Origin: Paludibacteraceae bacterium
GTDB taxonomy: Bacteria; Bacteroidota; Bacteroidia; Bacteroidales; Paludibacteraceae
Direction: 5' to 3'
DNA: 50,004 nucleotides
NCBI GenBank assembly: GCA_017628395.1
Contig: JAGBZD010000058.1
Coordinates: forward strand, 1 to 50,004
This document shows, piece after piece, positions 7,339 through 14,671 of the stretch (positions within the stretch are counted from its first letter, which is position 1; every line of letters starts with the position of its first letter). Below the pieces are notes generated by a model, which was not told the origin of the DNA, made no database searches, and saw only the letters and a list, made by a program, of their open reading frames with translations. The position numbers were made by a program, and so were the translations under genes.

Positions 7339-7482
7339 TTAGTTACCACCAAAGCCACCTTTGTTTCCGCCGTAGAATAAGTCTGCTACTGGATTGCTTC
7401 CACCGCCAGGACTTGCCATGAGCACTCCATTTGCGATTACTTTGATTGCCTCTGTTTGAGGCGCTAAATATATTTTTTTCAT
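7339..7482 (-). CDS. Small companion peptide, APQTEAI/LMASPGGG type (47 aa)
   Basis: A 47-residue ORF beginning MKKIYLAPQTEAIKVI, with VLMASPGGG in the middle and a glycine-rich tail ending GGNKGGFGGN. It lies 114 bp downstream of the 1498-aa surface protein on the same strand and upstream of a terminator. A paralogue at 19745-19885 shares MKK-YLAPQTEAI and VLMASPGGG and sits in the same position after the second giant protein; conservation of both sequence and context argues that it is a real gene. Function is unknown. It lacks a conventional hydrophobic signal peptide. Short Bacteroidales peptides with a similar opening exist, but I know of no assigned role. Confidence 0.75.
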   Translation of the reverse strand: MKKIYLAPQTEAIKVIANGVLMASPGGGSNPVADLFYGGNKGGFGGN

Positions 7483-7508
7483 ATCTTTCTGTTTTTTATT
7501 TTAATGTA

Positions 7509-7599
7509 TAGTGTAAAGTGTAAGGTGTAAAGGCTGGGAAGATGCGGCTTTCGCCGCTATTCTTGCCTCTAACCTTTAACCTCTAACCTTTCGCCTTTA
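7509..7599. repeat. Minisatellites between the surface protein and its companion peptide
   Basis: GTGTAAAGTGTAAGGTGTAAA (7512-7532, TGTAA-type units) and CCTCTAACCTTTAACCTCTA-type units (7566-7599) surround a GCGGC-TTTC-GCCGC hairpin (7544-7557). The second array runs up to the stop codon of the giant gene. A related TTTACACT array lies upstream of the second giant gene at 14610-14640. Confidence 0.75.
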
Positions 7600-10500
7600 G
7601 AAGCGCACGCCTTGAACATTATACTTCACGCCATCGCGGATGATGATGAGTTGTCCGTTCTCGATAACCTTTTGGATATTAGCATTTGGCAATTGGTTGT
7701 TGTCAACACCAGTAGTTGTGTTCTCACTGGTTTCGCCCAAGCATACGCGGCGACGACCTGGGATTTCTGCTTTCTTGGTGGTGTGACCCGCAATGATTGA
7801 AGCGTCAATGTATGCACGGTTTTCCTTCAACCAGCAACCAGTACCGCAAAGTAAGAATTGATTACCTGCAATCATATAGTTGCCTTCGAGCGTGTTAGAA
7901 GGATCATCACTTGTTTCTGAATCTTGAATCAATTTGAATGTACCAACCAAACCAGCTTCACCTGCTGCAGGATTAGCAACTGCACTACCAGTACAATTTA
8001 CAGTCAACACTGTACTTGTAGCCTTGAAGATATATGGTTTACCCGCAGTGAGATTACCATTTACTTCATCTAACCAAATGCCCTTAGGAGTTATACCATC
8101 TTCATCAAGTTCCATCCAAGAAATCTCATAGAACTCAGCACCACTATAGCTGCTTGAAGCATAAGGCAAGCAGATTGTACCATAATCGCCAGAGGCAATT
8201 GTGCGGGTGTAAACTGGGTCACCTGTTGCATATACAGGAGCGGTAACGGTTGGCATATCTGAGTAATTCTTATTGCCAGCATTGCTTGTGCCAAAATTAC
8301 GGAACCAATTGTTTTCTGCATTATACAAGAATGTGCGTGCGCCAATCAAGTAAGAATCTCCACTGACTGTCCATTCGCAAGCAGTAGCAGCAAGTGTCAA
8401 ATCTGTTTTGTCAGACTTACCAGTCAAATATTTACTATTGTTAGAGAATGTTGCTTTTCCATCAACTACAGCGCGTTCCCATTCGATGAGTGCTTTGTCT
8501 GCCTCATTTACATTATAAAGTTTTCCGTCAAAATAAGTAACAGGGAGTGGTGCGAGATGGCTTGTCTTATCAGTAACATACTGCGCCTTCATTGCATACC
8601 ATTGACCTTCGTACTCTGCAAGAATTACGACTTTCTCTTTAGTTGATTTAGCGTTTACAGTAACTGTGAAATCAACAGTCTTGCCCATGTAATCAGCAGC
8701 GGTTGCTATAGTTGCTGTAATAGTTGCAGAACCTACTGTATTTGCTGTAATCACATTGCCAGACAATGAGATAGCGTTTGCAGTATTTTCCTTAATGGTA
8801 TAGGTTACTGTTGCATCTGCAGGAGTAACGGTAGCAGAGATAGTTTTGGTTTCGCCGACTTCCATTGTGATGTCTGCAATAGTGATAGTAGCAGCCTTTT
8901 TGTGTTGTACGAGTTGGTTACCCTTGTTCAATTCGTATGTGCCATTATAGTCAAGCAACTGACCTTTCACTACTACATAGTCACCGAGTTGTACATCGTT
9001 TTTGCTTGTAAACTTCTCGCCATTGAGGTTCAAGCCCAAGTAAACTTTCAATACATTGCCAGTATTTTCTCCATTGTCAGAGATAGAATATGTCATTTGT
9101 CCATCAGCTGTAGGATTGCTTGTTGGAGCAACTGCTACAAGACCTTTTACATATACCGTTTTGGTCAAGTCGCTACTTACATCACCAATAAGCTCAAATG
9201 CTTTATCTACTGTGTAAGCAGTCCCCTCAGTATTGGATATATCAGTTTTCTCGCCTTCGTACTTCTCTTGTGATACGAGGTAGCAACCTTCTGCCAATTG
9301 GTAGGTAGTATTATACTTGCTAAGTTTACCACGAGCAACCAATACATCACCAGCATTGATAGCACCATCGGTAAACAATTCTTTGCTTGCTGATTTATAG
9401 AACTTATAGAATTGGAAACCGTTAGTCAATGTGATTGTGTAGGTGCCACTAGTATAGAAAGTAGCAGTTTTTACAGTACCTTTTACATATACATCTTGAT
9501 TGTCGTAGCAACCACCATCATAAACAGCGATTGCTTCTGCTTCTGTATAAGGAGCAGCTTCGCTGTTTGTAAGTGGAAGCTTAATTGTATAAGTCGCTGA
9601 AACCACATCACTTTGAGAGTCGCTGCTGATAGCAATAGCTTTGATGGTGTATTCACCACAATCGTTGAGTGCAATAGGACCAGTGTATTGTGTACTTGAA
9701 GTAGTAGGTTCAGCACCATCCAAAGTATAATAGATAGTACCCTCTGCAGCTGAAATAGTTATACTCTTAGCCTCGGTGTATTTACCCTCTGCAAGAGAGA
9801 AGGTTGGATTAGCCAATGCAGCGGCGCAAGTGGTTGAGTAGTTAGAATACGAACCTGCTGTCGTTACTGTCATTGTTCCAAAGCAAAGTTGTCCTGCTTT
9901 AGTGTTTTCTGAACCAAATTCTGCAATATCGCCAACAGTAAAAGTTACTTCAGTAGCATCGCCTGTCCAAGTAACAGTAGCATCACCACTTGCTTGAGTT
10001 GCAATAGTACCTACAGAAGCGGTAATTGGCGCCAAACGCTTTTTACCATTTGTACTAATATTAAATACAATTGTACCCATTGCTTTTGGAGCAATCAAAG
10101 TAACAGTACCTTTTGCATATACTCGAACATCTTTATTGGTTGCGTTGTAAGTTGGCGCAGTAGAACCACTATTCTTTTTAGCTGTCAATGAATAACCTGT
10201 AGCATCAATTGTGAATGTATAAGGGTCTGCGCTACCAGATACAGCACTTGGAGTAATTGTCAAAGTTTCGCCTGCACCTACTGTTGCATATACTGCATAA
10301 AGTGTTTGAGCAGTAGCAGTGAGGGTGTATGAATCGCCAGCAGCATATTCTGGTGCCACATTGCAAGTAGGATTAGCACTCCAACCCACAAACTCTTTCA
10401 CGCAGTCACTATTGATAGAAGGCAATGTAACTACATCGTCTTGCTTCCAAGAACCAGGGAATGTTTCCTCAACGCCGTTCTTGCTCAATGTAAGAGTTGC

Positions 10501-12093
10501 TGCAGGTTTCTCGTTCTCCTTGAAAGTTGCAGTAACGGTTACATCAGAAGCAGGCATTGTAAATTTGTTATCGGTAACGGTAACAGGATTGCTGCTTGCG
10601 TCAGTAACGGTAAGAGCATCAAGCACATAACCTCCGGCTGGAGTTACTGTCAAAGTGATGGTTGTACCTGCTTCTGCAGAAGTTGGATCAGCAGTTACAG
10701 TACCATTGGTAGTAGAACTAACAGTTACATTATACATAGTACCTGCTTTGCGATAGAGAGAAAGCGCACCACCTGTTCCAGTTGCGTAGCAAGCAAAACC
10801 ATAAATAGTATTGTTACGGAGATTTGCATTGACTGATTTACTTTTGTTCCATACATTCACAAATTCGTAAGCATTGCCACTTGCAGTTACAGTCCATGCG
10901 GCTTTATTTGCATTATCACCAGTAAGGTCGGCTACCAAATCTGCTTCACTTTTTGTTCCAGTACTTGCAGCATATTTTGACACAGTTTCATTATATACTG
11001 TCCAATTAGTACCAGTTGGAGCAATATGCCAAATAGTTGCTACTAATGGGTCAACGATTTTGTTATCAGTAGGAGTTACTTCTTCGTATTGAAGACGATT
11101 TTTGGTATCAAGCAATGCTTTCATTGCTTTACCACTATAATAAATCACATAGTCACCTTCAATCAATTCACCAGTATGGAGAGTAAAAGTACCTGTTGGA
11201 GCAGGTTTCTCTACCACATTCATTTTTACTATAACCTCAGCTGTTTTGCTATCTGCAGTAGAAGCAACAGTAAGAGTGTCTGAGTACTCGCCAATAGTAG
11301 AAGCGTCTGCTGATATGGTGATTTTGTCACCAGTTGCAGAGATTGTACCAGTTGCAGAGAAAGGAGTAGATAAAGCGCTATAAGTTACATTGCCAGTCAA
11401 GTTTGCGAAATTTACAGCAACAGTTTTATCTGCTACAGTTGCACCTTCATAAACAGTACCAAAGTCAATAGTGGTAGGATTTACGGTCAAAGAAGCGACT
11501 GGTTCATCGCCACCAGAAGAGGTTTCGTACTCACAAACAATAGTGTAAATAGTCAATCGTTTTTGGTTACTACCACTACCGTTATCTTTAGTAAATTTTA
11601 GAGTAGTTACTCCATCTAAGTTGTCCCAAACTAATGGTTTTGTCACAGTAGAAAATTGTGCATTTTTAGCACCCAACTCTCCACTATCTGCAGCTTTCCC
11701 ATTAAGCAGGAAACGACCTGTTTCATATTTTGTCGCATACACCGTAACCTTCTTTACTGCATAATCAGTACCAATATCGAAAGTAACATAATGGGAGTTA
11801 GCACTGCTAGAACCTACTGTCAGACCTCCATTTTTGTTGTATTGCACAGTACCGCTTTTAGAAACATTAGTAACTACATCCTTAGCATTTAATCCATCTG
11901 CAACCTTGACATAGGAACTATAATTGCTTGTAGTTAAGTCAGTTCCGCTTGTACTGGTTAGTTTGTCACTATTGTAGAAATCAATGACAAAAACACCATC
12001 AGAAGCTGTTAATCCTGAATCCGCTCCCCACGCATTTCCAACGCCGAGGGCGAGCATCGCGAATAACGCGAAAAATAATTTAAAATGTTTCAT
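7597..12093 (-). CDS. Giant secreted multidomain protein, unit 1 (1498 aa)
   Basis: A 1498-residue exported protein with signal peptide MKHFKLFFALFAMLALG...AWGAD. Approximate modules: jelly-roll-like (25-195), choice-of-anchor-D-like Ig fold (200-295), a 300-450 module, InlB-like/bacterial repeat (456-530, NGTVTADPTSAEAGTT), a second InlB-like segment with EFVGWSANP (535-610), chitobiase C-terminal-like (757-835, GTIYYTLDGAEPT), two OB-fold-like modules (846-940, 960-1060), a Big_2-like Ig fold (1067-1150) and a C-terminal block (about 1290-1498) shared with the paralogue: ICLPYA...GAEFYE, KPYIFKAT, IPGRRRVC, ENGQLIIIRDG-KYN-QG. No enzymatic motif was seen. It is probably a cell-surface or matrix protein. 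The C-terminus does not match the classical type IX secretion domain. The companion peptide follows. Confidence 0.85.
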   Translation of the reverse strand: MKHFKLFFALFAMLALGVGNAWGADSGLTASDGVFVIDFYNSDKLTSTSGTDLTTSNYSSYVKVADGLNAKDVVTNVSKSGTVQYNKNGGLTVGSSSANSHYVTFDIGTDYAVKKVTVYATKYETGRFLLNGKAADSGELGAKNAQFSTVTKPLVWDNLDGVTTLKFTKDNGSGSNQKRLTIYTIVCEYETSSGGDEPVASLTVNPTTIDFGTVYEGATVADKTVAVNFANLTGNVTYSALSTPFSATGTISATGDKITISADASTIGEYSDTLTVASTADSKTAEVIVKMNVVEKPAPTGTFTLHTGELIEGDYVIYYSGKAMKALLDTKNRLQYEEVTPTDNKIVDPLVATIWHIAPTGTNWTVYNETVSKYAASTGTKSEADLVADLTGDNANKAAWTVTASGNAYEFVNVWNKSKSVNANLRNNTIYGFACYATGTGGALSLYRKAGTMYNVTVSSTTNGTVTADPTSAEAGTTITLTVTPAGGYVLDALTVTDASSNPVTVTDNKFTMPASDVTVTATFKENEKPAATLTLSKNGVEETFPGSWKQDDVVTLPSINSDCVKEFVGWSANPTCNVAPEYAAGDSYTLTATAQTLYAVYATVGAGETLTITPSAVSGSADPYTFTIDATGYSLTAKKNSGSTAPTYNATNKDVRVYAKGTVTLIAPKAMGTIVFNISTNGKKRLAPITASVGTIATQASGDATVTWTGDATEVTFTVGDIAEFGSENTKAGQLCFGTMTVTTAGSYSNYSTTCAAALANPTFSLAEGKYTEAKSITISAAEGTIYYTLDGAEPTTSSTQYTGPIALNDCGEYTIKAIAISSDSQSDVVSATYTIKLPLTNSEAAPYTEAEAIAVYDGGCYDNQDVYVKGTVKTATFYTSGTYTITLTNGFQFYKFYKSASKELFTDGAINAGDVLVARGKLSKYNTTYQLAEGCYLVSQEKYEGEKTDISNTEGTAYTVDKAFELIGDVSSDLTKTVYVKGLVAVAPTSNPTADGQMTYSISDNGENTGNVLKVYLGLNLNGEKFTSKNDVQLGDYVVVKGQLLDYNGTYELNKGNQLVQHKKAATITIADITMEVGETKTISATVTPADATVTYTIKENTANAISLSGNVITANTVGSATITATIATAADYMGKTVDFTVTVNAKSTKEKVVILAEYEGQWYAMKAQYVTDKTSHLAPLPVTYFDGKLYNVNEADKALIEWERAVVDGKATFSNNSKYLTGKSDKTDLTLAATACEWTVSGDSYLIGARTFLYNAENNWFRNFGTSNAGNKNYSDMPTVTAPVYATGDPVYTRTIASGDYGTICLPYASSSYSGAEFYEISWMELDEDGITPKGIWLDEVNGNLTAGKPYIFKATSTVLTVNCTGSAVANPAAGEAGLVGTFKLIQDSETSDDPSNTLEGNYMIAGNQFLLCGTGCWLKENRAYIDASIIAGHTTKKAEIPGRRRVCLGETSENTTTGVDNNQLPNANIQKVIENGQLIIIRDGVKYNVQGVRF

Positions 12094-12135
12094 ATTGTTA
12101 TAATTTTGAGTTAATATATGCTGTATTATTGTGTA

Positions 12136-12151
12136 GCGTTCCTACGAACGC
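12136..12151 (-). promoter_or_regulatory. 5'-leader hairpin GCGTTC-N4-GAACGC upstream of giant gene 1
   Basis: On the minus strand the context is CTTTTGCGTTCGTAGGAACG followed by CTA, 43 bp before the ATG. The second giant gene has CTTTGCGTTCATTGGAACGC followed by TA (14512-14532). The shared hairpin directly after a CTTTTGC promoter-like box suggests a common transcript start. Confidence 0.5.
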
Positions 12152-12260
12152 AAAAGCAATGATATGCTTACAACTTCAGGCGCGAGTAACGGAGAAGGGG
12201 TCGGTTTTTTGCCACTTCCATTTATCAAATTCCACTTTTTCAAATATATTTTCGTTTATA

Positions 12261-12292
12261 TTTGTTCAGTTCAAATAAAAGCACTACCTTTG
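12261..12292 (+). promoter_or_regulatory. Strong orphan promoter inside the inverted-repeat element
   Basis: TTTG (12261-12264), 20 bases, TACCTTTG (12285-12292): a perfect match to the Bacteroidota consensus. The nearest downstream gene (13101) has its own promoter, so this one should drive a separate RNA. Confidence 0.75.
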
Positions 12293-12296
12293 CAAA

Positions 12297-12400
12297 GCAA
12301 ATCAAATGAAAACGGTTAAGACACTCCACTTTGATTTTGTGAATTTTGTCGTATCATTTTCGTTATCATTTGATTAGCCTCCAATCAAGCGTGTCTTTTT
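12297..12400 (+). ncRNA. Candidate small RNA or leader-peptide transcript
   Basis: Downstream of the orphan promoter, AAGACAC...CTTTGATT (12318-12337) can pair with AATCAAG-C-GTGTCTT (12383-12397), closing a roughly 80-nt fold that ends in TTTTT like a terminator. Inside is a possible 23-codon ORF (12306-12377, MKTVKTLHFDFVNFVVS...) ending TAG within the loop. Either a non-coding RNA or a short translated leader is possible. No known family was recognised. Confidence 0.4.
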
Positions 12401-12775
12401 GGAGCATTACACATAACCTGTCAGTTTTTTCACTGACTCGTGTTTGTGTTTTTAATAACGCGCGTATGCGCGTGTGCGCTCCTTGAAATAATGATATGAT
12501 GAAACGACAGCGGGGCAGATAACGCCGTGACAGGCAAGTGCCATGATGTGGCTAATGGTAACCGAGTGGTATGCGAAGTTTCGGCTGGGGAAGCCCGCAG
12601 CCGAAGATAAGCCGAGGATAAGCCGAAGATAGACTGCCAAAAAGTGTAATTTTGGTGTCATTCAATCGACCCCTTCTCCGTTACTCGCGCCTGTTGTTTG
12701 AAGCATATCATTATACATGTTCGGCTCGCCGAACGAAAGAGTTCTTTGATGTATTGACATATTTGGATTTATATA

Positions 12776-12813
12776 CCGTGTTTCCGTGCACATCCGTGCT
12801 CGTCCGTGGGAGG
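12776..12813. repeat. Partial ATCCGTG-family repeat
   Basis: CCGTGTTTCCGTGCACATCC then GTGCTCGTCCGTGGGAGG: a degenerate relative of the 73-bp repeats at 487 and 979, directly next to the four-copy motif that precedes the ATPase gene. Confidence 0.6.
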
Positions 12814-12815
12814 CA

Positions 12816-13026
12816 TTTCCGCCAAACTCGGTAAAAATTTTCCGCCAAACTCGGTAAAAACACTACCAAGTCCTATAGTATTTTTTCGCAAAATGCCTTA
12901 AAATAGATTGTAAGTAATTGTATATCAGTAAAAGTTGTTTTTCGTGCTTTTTGTTCATAATAACAGATATTTTTACAACTTTTTCCGCCAAACTCGGTAA
13001 AAATTTTCCGCCAAACTCGGTAAAAA
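12816..13026. repeat. Four copies of a 22-bp CCGCCAAACTCGG motif in two pairs
   Basis: Copies at 12816-12837, 12839-12860, 12982-13003 and 13005-13026 share an identical core, TTTCCGCCAAACTCGGTAAA. Within each pair the spacing is 23 bp; 121 bp of AT-rich sequence separates the pairs. The last copy ends 13 bp before the -33 box of the ATPase promoter, a position suited to a regulator or to binding of the ATPase itself. Confidence 0.9.
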
Positions 13027-13038
13027 CTCCAAAAACGC

Positions 13039-13069
13039 TTGCTTGATTCAAAAAAAAGTTGTACCTTTG
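13039..13069 (+). promoter_or_regulatory. Promoter of the DUF4143-type ATPase gene
   Basis: TTG (13039-13041), 20 bases, TACCTTTG (13062-13069), 31 bp before the ATG. Confidence 0.75.
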
Positions 13070-13100
13070 CAGCGAATTTTGAAACTAACAACATATCACT

Positions 13101-14384
13101 ATGGCAAATTTCGAATACAAACCGCGTATTGCTGACCAATTGCTTAATTCTAAATTGCGCACTTCGGGAGCTGTTTTGGTACAAGGACCAAAATGGTGTG
13201 GCAAATCTACTACTGCAATGCAAAAGGCGAAAAGCTCTCTAATGCTTGGTAGCCCAATAATATTACAGGAAAGTCGTAACCTGCTCCATATTGACCCATC
13301 ATTGCTGCTAAATGGCGATACACCTCGCCTATTCGATGAATGGCAAACTATTCCAGAACTTTGGGACACTATCCGTTCGGAAGTTGATGAGCGTCGCGAG
13401 TTAGGGCAATTTATACTTACAGGCTCTGCTGTTCCATTAGAAACGGATAAAATCCAGCATACAGGTACGGGACGCTTCTCATGGTTGCGCATGCGTCCAA
13501 TGAGTTTGTGGGAGTCCGAAGAATCAACAGGAGAGGTTAGTCTGGCAGAATTGTTTACTGAATCTTCTAAAAAGTTGTTAGGAGAAAATAAACATAAGTT
13601 GCAAGACATTGCTCACATCCTTTGCCGTGGTGGTTGGCCTATTACGCTGTCGCAAGAACCAGAAGATGCGTTGCATATTGCGTCTAACTATGTGGACGCT
13701 ATTGCCGAATCCGATATCTCGCGCGTGGATGATACATTGCGTAATCCTATGCGTGTGCGCCGTTTGCTTCGTTCGCTTGGACGCTTGCAAGGTACGCCTG
13801 CACCCATCAGTACGATATATCAAGATATGCTTGCCAACGATGAACAGGGCTTGTCGGAGAAGACCATTGCTTCGTATATCAATGCACTGGAGAAAATCTT
13901 TGTGGTGGAAGACATGCAAGCATGGAGTACGAACTTGCGCTCTAAAACGGCAATCCGTACAAGTGATACACGCTATTTTGTGGATCCGAGTATCGCAGTG
14001 GCTGCATTGGGTATCACACCCGACAAATTGATGCACGATATGAATACCTTTGGGCTTTTGTTCGAAACAATGGCGGTGCGCGATTTGCGCGTCTATGCAG
14101 ACGCTATTGATGCTAAGGTGTATCACTATCGCGACAAAGATGAGTTAGAATGTGATGCCATTATTGAGCGACGCGACGGCTCGTATGGATTGGTTGAAAT
14201 CAAACTGGGTGGGGATTATGCTGTTAGTGAAGCGCAAATCACGCTCAATGCATTAGCAAAAAAAATCAACACCGACAAAGTTGGCGAACCATCATTCCGC
14301 ATGGTGCTAACGGCTATTGGCAAGTATGCACTGCGACTTGAAGACGGCACTTTAGTAGTGCCGATAGGATGCTTAAAGCACTGA
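13101..14384 (+). CDS. AAA ATPase with DUF4143 domain
   Basis: A 427-residue protein of the AAA_14/DUF4143 ATP-binding family. Walker A is GPKWCGKST (29-37), a Walker-B-like RLFDEWQ follows near 92, and ILTGSAVPLE resembles sensor 1. The C-terminal DUF4143 half includes TRYFVDPSIAVAALG and a segment ELECDAII...GLVEIKLG (about 348-372) with the D...ExK arrangement of PD-(D/E)XK folds. The family is widespread and variable in copy number in Bacteroidales; its function is unknown. It is transcribed alone from its own promoter and closed by a terminator. It sits between two inverted surface-protein units and behind four copies of a 22-bp motif, which suggests an independent accessory cassette. 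Confidence 0.9.
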   Translation: MANFEYKPRIADQLLNSKLRTSGAVLVQGPKWCGKSTTAMQKAKSSLMLGSPIILQESRNLLHIDPSLLLNGDTPRLFDEWQTIPELWDTIRSEVDERRELGQFILTGSAVPLETDKIQHTGTGRFSWLRMRPMSLWESEESTGEVSLAELFTESSKKLLGENKHKLQDIAHILCRGGWPITLSQEPEDALHIASNYVDAIAESDISRVDDTLRNPMRVRRLLRSLGRLQGTPAPISTIYQDMLANDEQGLSEKTIASYINALEKIFVVEDMQAWSTNLRSKTAIRTSDTRYFVDPSIAVAALGITPDKLMHDMNTFGLLFETMAVRDLRVYADAIDAKVYHYRDKDELECDAIIERRDGSYGLVEIKLGGDYAVSEAQITLNALAKKINTDKVGEPSFRMVLTAIGKYALRLEDGTLVVPIGCLKH

Positions 14385-14404
14385 TTTACAGCAAAACACA
14401 ATCA

Positions 14405-14433
14405 ACACAACTTTGTGTGACACAACTTTGTGT
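14405..14433. repeat. Two tandem ACACAA-CTT-TGTGT palindromes
   Basis: ACACAACTTTGTGT occurs at 14405-14418 and 14420-14433, each able to form a small hairpin, directly after the ATPase stop codon and before its terminator. Confidence 0.75.
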
Positions 14434-14445
14434 TACTCTCCAAAT

Positions 14446-14479
14446 GAAATAGGGCTATATGGCTCTATTTCGTTTTTTT
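14446..14479 (+). terminator. Terminator of the ATPase gene
   Basis: GAAATAGGGC, a short AT loop and GGCTCTATTTC are followed by GTTTTTTTT. Confidence 0.8.
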
Positions 14480-14511
14480 TATCCAAATTATGTCAACATT
14501 TCAAACCTCGC

Positions 14512-14640
14512 TTTGCGTTCATTGGAACGCTAATAAAACACTGTCTTTGACTAAAGTAGAAACCATATATACAATAAGTTTTAGAGCGAAGTGATAAGGT
14601 CCCCTGCCTTTACACTTTACACTCTACACTTTACACTAAA
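14512..14640 (+). promoter_or_regulatory. Leader region of giant gene 2
   Basis: It contains the hairpin GCGTTC-ATTG-GAACGC (14515-14530) that is also found upstream of giant gene 1, a weak TGTCTTTG box near 14542, and a TTTACACT minisatellite (14610-14640) just before the shared 5' segment. No consensus TAnnTTTG promoter was found, so the transcription start is uncertain. Confidence 0.45.
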
Positions 14641-14671
14641 AAAGAAATTATTAACTCAAAATTATAATAAT

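Larger units (their letters stand above)
12158..12712. mobile_element. 555-bp element bounded by inverted repeats (MITE-like)
   Basis: The left arm has AATGATATGCTT (12158-12169) and a 26-bp block starting AGGCGCGAGTAACGGAGAAG (12178-12203). The right arm has the exact complement of the 26-bp block (12667-12692) and of AATGATATGCTT (12701-12712). The interior holds a perfect promoter at 12261, a folded stretch, the hairpins GTCAGT-TTTTTC-ACTGAC (12420-12437) and ACGCGC-GTAT-GCGCGT (12458-12473), and a GC-rich part (12490-12640) without a convincing gene. No transposase is present and no clear target-site duplication was found, so 'mobile' is inference. Confidence 0.55.

Noticed and set aside
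7597..7900. Type IX secretion C-terminal domain on the giant proteins
   Set aside because: The shared end NGQLIIIRDG-KYN-QG lacks the usual GIY-V-V and KVV(K/R) pattern of that domain; described instead as an unassigned conserved C-terminal block.
12452..12661. 69-aa minus-strand ORF inside the IR-bounded element
   Set aside because: It is formed by GC-rich repeats and hairpin arms; no promoter or family features.
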